From: Xenorhabdus sp014467285
Lineage (GTDB): Bacteria; Pseudomonadota; Gammaproteobacteria; Enterobacterales; Enterobacteriaceae
Assembly (NCBI RefSeq): GCF_014467285.1
Contig: NZ_NKHR01000010.1
Coordinates: forward strand, 67,695-131,694
Direction: 5' to 3'
Length of the DNA: 64,000 nucleotides
The position numbers and the translations under genes were made by a program. Within the stretch, counting starts at the first letter, position 1; each line of letters starts with the position of its first letter. The notes below the pieces were generated by a model. It did no database searches. It was not told the DNA's origin and worked only from the letters and a program-made list of their open reading frames with translations. Of this stretch, positions 55,862 through 63,640 are shown piece by piece.

Positions 55862-57093
55862 CAGATTGACTCCATGATCCGCGTCAGTTGCACCGCTGTC
55901 ATTTCGCCTGTTTCACCGTATGAGATATGGGTGATACAAAAAGCGTCGTTTGGCAAGGCATTTTGATCAAAGATAGCCCGTGATAACGGGTTGATAAGAT
56001 GAATTTCGAGCTGATTACGGATACCTCGTCCACCGTTGGATAAGTCCGCAAGACAGCGGGATTTTAAGGTTACCATTGCCTTATCTGCTATCGTGACGGT
56101 TATTGCCTGTTTTTCCAGCCCGCGCAGAATATTATCCACCATTTGACTGAAAATCTGCTCTGCCACTTCCGGCCGGATAAAATCAAATACAATGATATTT
56201 TCGCCGATACGATTGAATAATTCCGGGCGGTTCAATATCAGTTTGAAATAGTGCTCAATTTCCCGTTTCACATTCTGTTGTACGGTTTCAAACGATTCAT
56301 CCGGTGTTATGTTAGCGACCCGCTCTCCTTCATTATTCAGTCGATAAATGCCGAGGTTCGAGGTAAAAATAATCAACGATTCTGAAAAATAGACACGATC
56401 ACCGCGACCGGACGTCAACACACCATCATCAATAATCTGCAAAAACTTATCCATCAGTTGCGGATGGGCTTTTTCAATTTCATCAAACAACACAACACTG
56501 AACGGTTTTTCGCGGATGGCGTTAGTCAGTTCACCTCCTGTGTTATAGCCCACGTAGCCGGGAGGCGCACCGATAAGGCGCTGATCGGCATGTTCGACAC
56601 TGAATTCCGACATATCAAAACGGATATAAGCACTTTCATCACCAAACAACAACTGAGTAACGGTTTTTGCCAGCTCCGTTTTACCGACACCAGTAGGACC
56701 AGCGAGAAACAATACACCACGAGGACGCCCACTTTTATTGCTGCCGACACCAGTTACCGCCCGTTTAATAATATCCAGCAAATGTGTGACAGCGTGATAT
56801 TGCCCTTTTACACGCCGTTGTATGATGTTATAGGCATTGCGGATTTTATCCTTATCAATCTTTTGCCACGGATCTTCTGTAATACCGACTTTATACCGCC
56901 TGACCGCATCACTAATGCGCATGACCGGAACGTTCTCAAGACGGGCAAGCTGTACGATAGCGGTTAAATCAAGCAGTAACAATCCTTCGGTTTCATCAAT
57001 AAAATCATTCAGTAAAGCAGTATATTCATCATCTGCCACCTGTTCAAAGTCCGGTAGCGAACGCAATAAAGTCGGCGCCAGTGCCCGGCGCAT
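55861..57093 (-). CDS. ClpB-like AAA+ ATPase, C-terminal part after frameshift
   Basis: 410 residues from the first ATG in this frame, but homologous sequence reads on upstream without a stop (IFWIVEKETDLPDWFLINNP, HIPVAKLDGQ) to about 57187, where it would join the 173-residue gene to the right. Domain: a Clp/Hsp100 D2-type AAA+ with Walker A GPTGVGKTELAK (~131), pore loop GAPPGYVGYNTGG, Walker B VVLFDEIEKAH (~200), sensor-1 FTSNLG, Arg finger LNRPELFNRIG and the C-terminal D2-small domain. No ClpP-docking loop is apparent. Likely an unfoldase/remodeller for the operon. The ATG at 57093 has only a poor ribosome site, so separate expression is doubtful. Confidence 0.75.
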   Translation of the reverse strand: MRRALAPTLLRSLPDFEQVADDEYTALLNDFIDETEGLLLLDLTAIVQLARLENVPVMRISDAVRRYKVGITEDPWQKIDKDKIRNAYNIIQRRVKGQYHAVTHLLDIIKRAVTGVGSNKSGRPRGVLFLAGPTGVGKTELAKTVTQLLFGDESAYIRFDMSEFSVEHADQRLIGAPPGYVGYNTGGELTNAIREKPFSVVLFDEIEKAHPQLMDKFLQIIDDGVLTSGRGDRVYFSESLIIFTSNLGIYRLNNEGERVANITPDESFETVQQNVKREIEHYFKLILNRPELFNRIGENIIVFDFIRPEVAEQIFSQMVDNILRGLEKQAITVTIADKAMVTLKSRCLADLSNGGRGIRNQLEIHLINPLSRAIFDQNALPNDAFCITHISYGETGEMTAVQLTRIMESI

Positions 57094-57179
57094 CTGTCCG
57101 TCAAGTTTGGCAACCGGAATGTGGCGGATTCGGGGATTATTAATCAGAAACCAGTCCGGTAAATCGGTCTCTTTTTCAA

Positions 57180-57701
57180 CTATCCAAAAAATGGCTGGCG
57201 TTGTCCCCCTGCCGGACGAGCTTTTGCCTGATGAGAAAGAATTAAGGCGTGGGTAAACAGATGGTGCTCAATCGCAGAGAGATTTTCACGCTGGGAGATC
57301 AGGCAGGAAGCAAAATCCACACATAATGCTATCGGCTCATTCGGGTATTCTACCCATTTTTCCAATACGGTATTTAGCAGATCGATACCACCGGGAATAC
57401 GATTGACATTCATTGATAGCCCCAACCGTTGTAATAATACTTGCCCTTGTACTTCTGACTGAGACGGATGATTGATTAAGGTAAATCCGGAAAGCGGATT
57501 AAACGTCATGATATGCACATAACCCATATCAAATAACGTATTTTGCAGAGCCTGATTCAATACCAGTGGTGTGATAATTTCCGGTGCGATTTCATACGCT
57601 TGCAGATCCCTGACGTTACCAGACAGAACGAACTGGCTTTTCAGAGGTAAAAAACGTTGTAAATCCCGTAACCAGCGCGCTTTTTGGAAGGTATTTTCCA
57701 T
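57180..57701 (-). CDS. N-terminal part of the same AAA+ ATPase, terminated by frameshift
   Basis: 173 residues, start ATG 57701 behind GAGGGAATTTC. It contains a degenerate ATPase-like domain without Walker A (FLPLKSQFVLSGNVRDLQAYE, IPGGIDLLNTVLEKWVEYPNEP, FASCLISQRENLSAIEHHLF). The frame ends in QPFFG-stop right after six T residues (CCATTTTTTGG). Adding one T changes it to QPFFWIVEKETDLPDW, which continues in frame into the 410-residue ATPase. So one ~610-residue gene appears broken by a one-base deletion in a homopolymer, a sequencing error, or a slippery site. First gene of the minus-strand set. Confidence 0.7.
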   Translation of the reverse strand: MENTFQKARWLRDLQRFLPLKSQFVLSGNVRDLQAYEIAPEIITPLVLNQALQNTLFDMGYVHIMTFNPLSGFTLINHPSQSEVQGQVLLQRLGLSMNVNRIPGGIDLLNTVLEKWVEYPNEPIALCVDFASCLISQRENLSAIEHHLFTHALILSHQAKARPAGGQRQPFFG

Positions 57702-57798
57702 GAAATTCCCTCTTTTCGCTCATCATATAAAAATAATGAATCATTTTACCGTATTCAGATAAAAACAAAGCAAGAAAAACACCAGATTCGTGATTCAA

Positions 57799-57858
57799 AC
57801 AGGTAAGTATTTAAGAAAGTTATCTTGCCGGACAGTGCTTTTCGGCACATATACCTGT
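57799..57858. repeat. Nested inverted repeat upstream of the operon
   Basis: ACAGGTA (57799-57805) pairs with TACCTGT (57852-57858); inside it TGCCG (57826-57830) pairs with CGGCA (57843-57847). It lies ~100 bp before the first operon gene, next to the IS graveyard. It could be an IS end, an operator or a folded transcript. Confidence 0.5.
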
Positions 57859-57908
57859 CGTCATGAAGATGCTTGATTTATTATTCAAATCCCATCATGC
57901 TGACAACC

Positions 57909-57965
57909 ATGAAAATTCATCTGACACCAACCCAAAAACAATCCCTTGAGTTAATCCATTATTGA
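57909..57965 (+). mobile_element. IS630-family transposase N-terminal remnant
   Basis: ATG 57909 begins MKIHLTPTQKQSLELIH, the usual N-terminus of IS630-like transposases, then hits a stop after ~18 codons. Only a scrap remains. Confidence 0.6.
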
Positions 57966-57977
57966 GAATACCGTCAT

Positions 57978-58197
57978 TCGTGAATATCCCCGAATTAATG
58001 AATCTGGCAATAGTGTGAAGGGGCGACTGCGATTATCCAAAACGGGGGAAGCATTTTTATTCCCGTCTTACCGTCGCCGGAAAGGCGCCAAAGTTAATAA
58101 TCGAAACAATGGAGCAATGATGCGCAAACTTATCCACGTTGCGTTTAAGGTTCTTAAGACAGAGAAAAGCTTCGATCAAAGCTTACATTGTGTTTGA
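57978..58197 (+). mobile_element. IS110-family transposase remnant (internal deletion)
   Basis: Plus-strand reading YPRINESGNSVKGRLRLSKTGEAF, then ~35 residues missing, then GAMMRKLIHVAFKVLKTEKSFD to the stop. The two segments flank the deletion of an IS110-type transposase C-terminal half. Inactive. Confidence 0.7.
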
Positions 58198-58231
58198 CAG
58201 GAAACACAGTATCTGTCTTGAACCGTATTTT

Positions 58232-58388
58232 TTAAGAAGTCAACTGATGGTAAGACTCATCCCATATTTGGCTATTTCTAACCATTGCGTTAATAATGGT
58301 CAGAAGCTCACGCATACAGGCAACCAGAGCCACTTTTTTGGGCTTACCTGTTGCTACCAGACGATTGTAAAAATGCCTGATAACCGCG
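58232..58388 (-). mobile_element. IS110/IS1111-family transposase C-terminal remnant
   Basis: Minus-strand stop at 58232; upstream reads VIRHFYNRLVATGKPKKVAL, then MRELLTIINAMVRNSQIW, the conserved tail of IS110/IS1111 transposases. It begins directly against the stop of the sulfur-transporter gene at 58389. Opposite strand and different subfamily from the remnant at 57978. Confidence 0.75.
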
Positions 58389-58811
58389 TTAGACCGAGTT
58401 GCCAACTTTTTCCAGCCATTGAAAGATCAACATTCCAGTCACCATTGCGATCACAAATACGAGACCTTTTAACGTGCCAGCCCCCAGTAATACCAACCCG
58501 GGACCGGGACAGATGCCAGCCAGCCCCCAACCGATACCAAACAATATACCCCCTCCAATAAGGCGCTTATCAATTTGCGTCGCGGTAGGTAAGTGCATTT
58601 TTTCCGCATACACCGGGCGGTTTCTTTTTTTCGCCATCCGGAAGGCAAAGAAACCCACGCTAATGGCACCGCCCATAACAAACGCGAGTGAGGGATCCCA
58701 AACGCGGGTAATATCCAGAAAGCCGATGACCTTACCCGGATCTGCCATACCGCTGACAATCAATCCAATGCCAAACAGTAACCCTGCCAGTAACGAGAAA
58801 ACGCTGTTCAT
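58389..58811 (-). CDS. YeeE/YedE-family sulfur transport half-protein (B)
   Basis: A 140-residue membrane protein. FGIGLIVSGMADPGKVIGFLDI and GGGILFGIGWGLAGICPGPGLVLLG are the YeeE/YedE signature with the conserved Cys in G(I)CPGP. It pairs with the gene at 58833, forming the two halves of a transporter for thiosulfate or related sulfur. It sits 21 bp after its partner in a bigR-led operon. Confidence 0.88.
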   Translation of the reverse strand: MNSVFSLLAGLLFGIGLIVSGMADPGKVIGFLDITRVWDPSLAFVMGGAISVGFFAFRMAKKRNRPVYAEKMHLPTATQIDKRLIGGGILFGIGWGLAGICPGPGLVLLGAGTLKGLVFVIAMVTGMLIFQWLEKVGNSV

Positions 58812-58832
58812 TGCTTGCTCCTGTTGGTGACA

Positions 58833-59261
58833 TTAACGCCAAAACCCTATAACCCAGGCAGTGATAAACGCTACAATCATAAAGGTCGCCGTGGCCGCCA
58901 GTGAACGTCCCGACAACCTCGACAGTCCACACACGCCATGTCCGCTGGTACAGCCGGAACCATACTGTGTGCCAAGACCGACCAATATCCCCGCGACGAT
59001 CAGTATCGACCACGATCCAGACAAATCGACGGAAGGCAATGGCGTGACAAGACGATAAAGCGAGGGCGATGCCACTACTCCAAGCAAAAATGCCAGCCGC
59101 CAACCTTTATCTAACGTAGATCGTGACAATATGCCGCCGAGTATCCCGCTGACACCCGCTATCCTGCCGCAGAACAGGATCAGCACCCATGCGGCTGCCC
59201 CTATAAGGAGCCCCCCAACAAAGCTTTGCAGAGGGGTAAACTGGGCCATATCAATCATCAT
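58833..59261 (-). CDS. YeeE/YedE-family sulfur transport half-protein (A)
   Basis: A membrane protein of the YeeE/YedE family. The signature is VGLGTQYGSGCTSGHGVCGLSRLS with conserved Cys residues, after FVGGLLIGAAAWVLILFCGRIAGVSG. I choose ATG 59261 (MMIDMAQFTPLQ) because GAGG lies ten bases upstream; longer starts to 59300 exist. It overlaps the bigR stop by 11 bp, so it is coupled to the regulator. Confidence 0.88.
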   Translation of the reverse strand: MMIDMAQFTPLQSFVGGLLIGAAAWVLILFCGRIAGVSGILGGILSRSTLDKGWRLAFLLGVVASPSLYRLVTPLPSVDLSGSWSILIVAGILVGLGTQYGSGCTSGHGVCGLSRLSGRSLAATATFMIVAFITAWVIGFWR

Positions 59262-59583
59262 TGCAGACATCCTCATCAGTGTTAGGACAATAGAGTTCAT
59301 ACAAAGTGGTCAACAATATCAGTACATCTTGAGTGGCAATACGATAGAAAATATGTTTCCCCTCACGACGGGTTTCAACCAAATTTTGTCGACGTAATAC
59401 CCCAAGTTGTTGTGACAGGGTGGGTTGCGTAATGGCCAATGCCGTCTCCATTTCTCCGACCGAAGCTTCTCCCTGACTGAGATGGCACAAGAGCAGCAGT
59501 CGATCTTCATTTGCCAGTGATTTGAGAATGCCTGCCGTTCTGGCTGCGGCGGCACGCATTTGCTGTTGATTGATATTGTTCAT
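59251..59583 (-). CDS. bigR: ArsR-family persulfide-responsive repressor (BigR-like)
   Basis: A 110-residue winged-helix repressor (LANEDRLLLLCHLSQGEASVGEM, TQPTLSQQLGVLRRQNLVETRREGKHIFYRI). Two cysteines, C33 and C99, are 66 residues apart, the same spacing as Cys42/Cys108 in BigR/SqrR, which form a di- or tetrasulfide with persulfides. It lacks the arsenite or metal-site motifs of other ArsR proteins. It probably controls the yeeE genes and the divergent reductase/rhodanese from the AT-rich dyad between them. Confidence 0.85.
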   Translation of the reverse strand: MNNINQQQMRAAAARTAGILKSLANEDRLLLLCHLSQGEASVGEMETALAITQPTLSQQLGVLRRQNLVETRREGKHIFYRIATQDVLILLTTLYELYCPNTDEDVCNDD

Positions 59584-59625
59584 TGCGGCTCATACGATAA
59601 AGTAGTTTCATTAAGTTTTTTATAT

Positions 59626-59643
59626 AATATAATAATGTATATT
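59626..59643. promoter_or_regulatory. AT-rich inverted repeat, likely BigR operator
   Basis: AATATA-ATAATG-TATATT dyad within a run of A/T (59621-59646) in the 155-bp divergent gap between bigR and the CoA-disulfide-reductase gene. BigR-type repressors bind AT-rich dyads; match is by position and composition only. Confidence 0.4.
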
Positions 59644-59738
59644 GTAGTGCAAGATGAGTACCGTGTGTGATCAGGTAGCCATCGCTGTTTCGTCATTAAA
59701 CGTTTCTCTCTGGAGTAATCAGAACAGGTGGTAAGGCT

Positions 59739-61406
59739 ATGAAAAAAATGAAAATCGTGATTGTCGGTGGCGTTGCAGGTGGTGCCTCTTCAGCGGTCAG
59801 GGCACGTCGTCTGTCAGAAACTGCAGAGATTATCATGCTCGAAAAGGGTAGCTATGTCTCATTTGCCAATTGTGGATTGCCCTATCACATCGGTGGTGAC
59901 ATTCCTAAAAGAGAGTCCTTAGTACTGAAAACACCGGAAGATTTTCAGCAGCGCTTTAAGATTGACGTTCGCCTCCAGCATGAAGTGTTGAACATAAATA
60001 CTAACGCCAAAACTCTTCAGATAAAAAATGCACTAACGGGCAACATCTACACTGAATCCTGGGATCGTCTGTTACTCAGCACAGGCGCGTCGCCTGTAGT
60101 ACCACCGATACCTGGGCTGCATCGGCCAGGTGTATTTACGTTGCGATCATTATCGGATATGGACAACATCCTCGCTCATATTGAACACCGCCACCCACAA
60201 CACGCAACGGTGGTTGGCGGCGGATTTATTGGGCTTGAAGTGATGGAAGCGCTTTCGCATCGTGGTATTGCCGTGACGCTGTTGGAACAGGGTACACAGG
60301 TGATGACACCGGTTGATGCAGAGATGGCTGAAGTATTACATCAGGAAATCCGCCAGCATGATGTTGATCTTCGTTTACGGACGGGACTCACGGAGATTGC
60401 ACAAATAAATGGGGAAGACAAACTTCATATCACTCTGAACAACGGCGAGACACTGAGCACAGACATGATTGTACTGGCGATTGGCGTAAAACCAGAGCTA
60501 ACCCTGGCCAAAAACACCGGATTAGCCATTGGCCAGAGCGGTGGTATTCAGGTCGACGAGTATATGGAAACCTCCGTGCCGGGTATTTATGCCGTGGGTG
60601 ATGTGGTGGAAACCACCGAGTGGGTCACCAGCAAGTCAACGCTCATACCACTCGCTGGGCCGGCCAACCGTCAGGGACGTATCGCTGCTGAAAATATGTT
60701 AGGCGGAAAACGCCGCTATCCACATAGTCAGGGAACAGCAATCTGCAAGGTATTTGACTACGCAATCGCCAGCGTAGGGTTGAACGAGAAAACCCTGCGG
60801 CGCGATAACCTTTGTTATGAAAAAGTCTTTGTCCATGCTGCCGACCACGCGAGCTACTATCCTGGTAGCCAAACTATATCGCTCAAGTTATTATTCGAAC
60901 CTGTTTCTGGCACTATTCTGGGCGCGCAGGCGGTAGGAAAACGCGGTATTGATAAAGCTATCGATGTTCTGGCCGTCGCACAGCGTGCAGGGTTAAACGT
61001 TGACGATCTGGAAAACCTGGAATTCGCCTACGCACCCCCTTTCAACAGTGCCCGCAGCGTTGTCAACCAAATTGGGATGGTGGCTAGCAACGTTCTACAT
61101 GGTGGTACCCGTATCTGTCACGTAGATGATATCCAGCGGCTGGATCCTGAACGGCAGATTCTGGTGGATGTCAGAACGCTAGAAGAACTCAAAAACTTGG
61201 GGGAATTTGGGCTAGGACTGCACATCCCGCTTGATGAATTGCGCCAGCGCATCAATGAGTTGCCAAAAAACAAAGAAATTCTGATCGCCTGTCAGTCAGG
61301 ATTGCGTGGACATGTTGCCTGGCGAATACTGACTCATCTTGGTTTTCAGGCCCGTAATTTGACCGGGGGTTACAAAACCTGGCTGATGGTTAACGCTTCC
61401 CGTTAA
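59739..61406 (+). CDS. CoA-disulfide reductase-rhodanese fusion (persulfide metabolism)
   Basis: A 555-residue flavoenzyme. The N-terminal FAD motif is VIVGGVAGGASSAVRARR, the redox Cys lies in SFANCGLPYHIGG (~44), the NAD motif is VVGGGFIGLEVMEAL, followed by GVKPE, VYAVGD-type and dimerisation segments. The C-terminal rhodanese domain (~455-550) has VDVRTLEEL and active-site Cys in ACQSGLRG (~516). CoADR-RHD proteins reduce CoA-persulfide or polysulfide. Divergent from the bigR operon, so probably persulfide-induced. ATG 59739 follows GGTGGTAAGG. Confidence 0.92.
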   Translation: MKKMKIVIVGGVAGGASSAVRARRLSETAEIIMLEKGSYVSFANCGLPYHIGGDIPKRESLVLKTPEDFQQRFKIDVRLQHEVLNINTNAKTLQIKNALTGNIYTESWDRLLLSTGASPVVPPIPGLHRPGVFTLRSLSDMDNILAHIEHRHPQHATVVGGGFIGLEVMEALSHRGIAVTLLEQGTQVMTPVDAEMAEVLHQEIRQHDVDLRLRTGLTEIAQINGEDKLHITLNNGETLSTDMIVLAIGVKPELTLAKNTGLAIGQSGGIQVDEYMETSVPGIYAVGDVVETTEWVTSKSTLIPLAGPANRQGRIAAENMLGGKRRYPHSQGTAICKVFDYAIASVGLNEKTLRRDNLCYEKVFVHAADHASYYPGSQTISLKLLFEPVSGTILGAQAVGKRGIDKAIDVLAVAQRAGLNVDDLENLEFAYAPPFNSARSVVNQIGMVASNVLHGGTRICHVDDIQRLDPERQILVDVRTLEELKNLGEFGLGLHIPLDELRQRINELPKNKEILIACQSGLRGHVAWRILTHLGFQARNLTGGYKTWLMVNASR

Positions 61407-61828
61407 CTCGTAATCTTCGCACCCGCAGCTTACCGCGTAATCAGGTTTTGCGGGTGCAAATTGGTTTTTGGTTACGTTGATGCAGCAAATGGCTTCTTAT
61501 CAAAACTACGGGACTACGGGCGCAATATGAGTCATCACGTTTAGCGCGTGAAAAATCCCTTGTGGCGACGACGATGTTTGTCCTCTGCCGGACTGGTTCA
61601 GGAAGGGGGAACCAATAACAGGTGTGTTGCTTGCAGAAAGAATGCGATAAAAATGCGATAAAGATGAGCCGCTCATATGTATCTGCGATGCAACTTCAGC
61701 TCACATTCTTGAATGAGCACCGGGTTATATCAGTTGATGGGCAAATTGTGAGAGATCCAGTGTATGTCCATTCAGTAAAAAATGCCGATATCAAAGATCG
61801 GCATTTTGATGTGAAAGAGAAGATTAGT
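61407..61828. other. Intergenic: CoADR terminator, Rpn scrap, strong hairpin
   Basis: A hairpin GCACCCGCA/TGCGGGTGC (61417-61425 with 61447-61455) follows the reductase and probably ends it. At 61741-61776 a ~36-bp segment is almost the same as 62082-62118 inside the Rpn remnant. No convincing gene is seen. Confidence 0.6.
61779..61807. terminator. Perfect 11-bp hairpin, bidirectional terminator-like
   Basis: AAAATGCCGAT pairs perfectly with ATCGGCATTTT around a 7-base loop. It is 22 bp beyond the stop of the minus-strand Rpn remnant and gives A/T flanks on both strands. Confidence 0.75.
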
Positions 61829-62218
61829 TTAATGCTTTAACGCTTCAATTTTATCCCGGCTCAATCCGGTACTGGTGACAATAATGTCCAGACTGACACC
61901 ATGTCGTAATAATGCACGAGCTGTTTCCAACTTACCTTCCTCTCGGCCTTGTTCAATACCTTGTTCAATACCTTGTTCGATACCTTGCTTGATACCCTGC
62001 TCGCGTCCTTTTTGTTCAAGCTCTTCTGCAATAGTCATCAACATCGTTTCATGCTCCGGAGATTGTTCAATCAGTTGACGGACAAATTGTGAGAGATCCA
62101 GCGTATGTCCATTCAGTAAAATATAGCTTAACACAACATTGCGTTGCTCTACTGTATTATAACCCGCATTCAGTAGTGCCACCAACTGGGGAACCCATTC
62201 CAGCATATCCGACAGCAA
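61829..62218 (-). pseudogene. Rpn-type (PD-(D/E)XK) recombination nuclease, C-terminal remnant
   Basis: The last ~130 residues of an Rpn/transposase_31-family protein: EWVPQLVALLNAGYNTVEQRN, LNGHTLDLSQFVRQL, and the Glu-Gln-Gly tail with GIEQ repeats typical of the family, ending LGLSRDKIEALKH-like. The PD-(D/E)XK nuclease domain is missing and the frame has only a TTG start at its left limit, so it is a remnant. A 12-bp DNA repeat at 61948-62006 encodes IEQG units. Confidence 0.75.
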
Positions 62219-63042
62219 ATACGTTTACATATTAAATTATCAATTAAAAACAAATAATTATTACAAATAAATACCCTATAAAATATACGAATGTACACGC
62301 TCATGTACAAACAGAAAACGTACACAATGTAGTACATAGAAATGGATTTTATGCTCGTTAAATAGGTAAAGTTTAGGATCACGGGTAAGGATAAAAAGGA
62401 ACCACTATCACTATAGGGCAGCAATCTGCCCTTTAACATAAAAGGGCTTTCAAATCCCATTTAACAACATTAATTAGGGTTCTCGGCTCGCAGACGACTT
62501 TTTTTTTTGGAATTTTCCAAATAAGTCTCGTAGTCATTATGTTCAATAAAGAAGAGGAGCCTCCGAAACTGGTGACTCCTTAAGCTCAAGGGATCCCTAG
62601 AGTTAATTCACTGCCTCCGTTTGAAACGGAAGGATTCCAAAAGGTGGGAAATCCCACCTTTAGCTAACTTGTTGATTTTACTCATTTCCCGCATGGAGCA
62701 GGAATTCAATTAAATCAATGGGTTATAAAATATTTATTGTAACTTGCTGATTTTTCTTATTTCTGTCACAAAGACAGAGATTAGGGAAGTCAAGGGTTAC
62801 AAAGACGGTGAATCACGCATTTAGCATACTAAGTCTTATCAGGCATCTGATAAATTCTATTAATTCCCCACCTGTCATTTTATGTCATCCTGCCAACAAA
62901 ACATGCAACCTATCAAATAGTAATCAAGCCATACTCTCCAGTATTGATGAACCCATTTTATTGAAGTTCACAGGCGGAGAAGTCTCTTACCGCCTTCATG
63001 TTATTTAGCAATTGTATTGTTGATGAAATGAGGGAATAAATT
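62219..63042. other. 824-bp region without a supported gene
   Basis: AT-rich. It holds a run of nine or more T (62500), a palindrome GGGATCCC (62589), a CCGTTTGAAACGG dyad (62617) and a hairpin AAGGTGGGA/TCCCACCTT (62641-62660), plus an AGGCGG/CCGCCT pair just before the tail-collar gene (62972-62996). A 66-codon plus-strand frame at 62808 has low-complexity composition and no family match. Confidence 0.4.
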
Positions 63043-63594
63043 ATGCAAGATAAAAAGCCTGATGTATCAGAATTAAATGATGCAGTATTAGTATCAACAC
63101 AACAACTCATTGATGCTCTTAATGTTATACGAGATTCAATTTTACCTGTTGGCGTTCCTGTACCTTGGCCTACGGAAACACCACCAGAAGGCTGGGTGAT
63201 ATGCAACGGTGAAGCATTTGATAAAGCAAGGTATCCACAACTCGCTCTTGCTTATCCTTCTGGTGTGCTACCTGATTTACGTGGTGAATTTATTCGTGGC
63301 TTAGATACGGAAGGTACAATTGATCCTGAGCGTACATTATTATCGTCCCAGACTGATGCTATTCAGAATATTGTAGGAAAATTTGGAAGAACACAACTGT
63401 TTCGGGATGCAGTAGACTCTGGTCCATTCAAAGGAACAGATCAGATACTTTCAATAGGGCTTGGGCCATCCCCTAATGAAAATACAGGTTATGGCGCAGT
63501 AAATTGGACATTTGATGCATCCCGTGCGGTGCGTACAGCAACAGAAACTCGTCCACGTAACATAGCATTCAATTACATAGTCAGAGCTGCTTAA
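63043..63594 (+). CDS. Phage tail-collar domain protein
   Basis: A 183-residue protein. PVPWPTETPPEGWVICNGEAFDKARYPQLALAYPSGVLPDLRGEFIRGLD is the phage tail-collar signature, and the end (TRPRNIAFNYIVRAA) is the usual tail-fibre C-terminus. It lacks the long fibre shaft and neighbours are not phage structural genes, so it is an orphan fibre tip or part of a degraded prophage or tailocin. Ribosome site GAGGGA at 63029-63034; terminator right after. Confidence 0.85.
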   Translation: MQDKKPDVSELNDAVLVSTQQLIDALNVIRDSILPVGVPVPWPTETPPEGWVICNGEAFDKARYPQLALAYPSGVLPDLRGEFIRGLDTEGTIDPERTLLSSQTDAIQNIVGKFGRTQLFRDAVDSGPFKGTDQILSIGLGPSPNENTGYGAVNWTFDASRAVRTATETRPRNIAFNYIVRAA

Positions 63595-63608
63595 TTCCGA
63601 GTAACCAT

Positions 63609-63640
63609 TTAACCCGCAATTTTCTGCGGGTTAATTTTAC
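63609..63640 (+). terminator. Intrinsic terminator after tail-collar gene
   Basis: TTAACCCGCA pairs with TGCGGGTTAA (10 bp), 6-base loop, followed by TTTTAC. It also lies just past the end of the converging gene at 63637. Confidence 0.85.

Noticed and set aside
57090..57240. Two independent genes instead of one frameshifted ATPase
   Set aside because: The second frame is open and protein-like well upstream of its ATG, exactly to the end of the first frame, and its ATG has a poor ribosome site; one broken gene explains this better.
61622..61840. Plus-strand frame of 72 residues
   Set aside because: Spans the duplicated Rpn scrap and the perfect hairpin; composition not protein-like.
61948..62006. 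Regular repeats considered as a CRISPR array
   Set aside because: 12-bp units without spacers that encode IEQG repeats of the Rpn C-terminal tail.
62808..63008. 66-codon plus-strand frame before the tail-collar gene
   Set aside because: No convincing ribosome site or family match; ends in a hairpin region.
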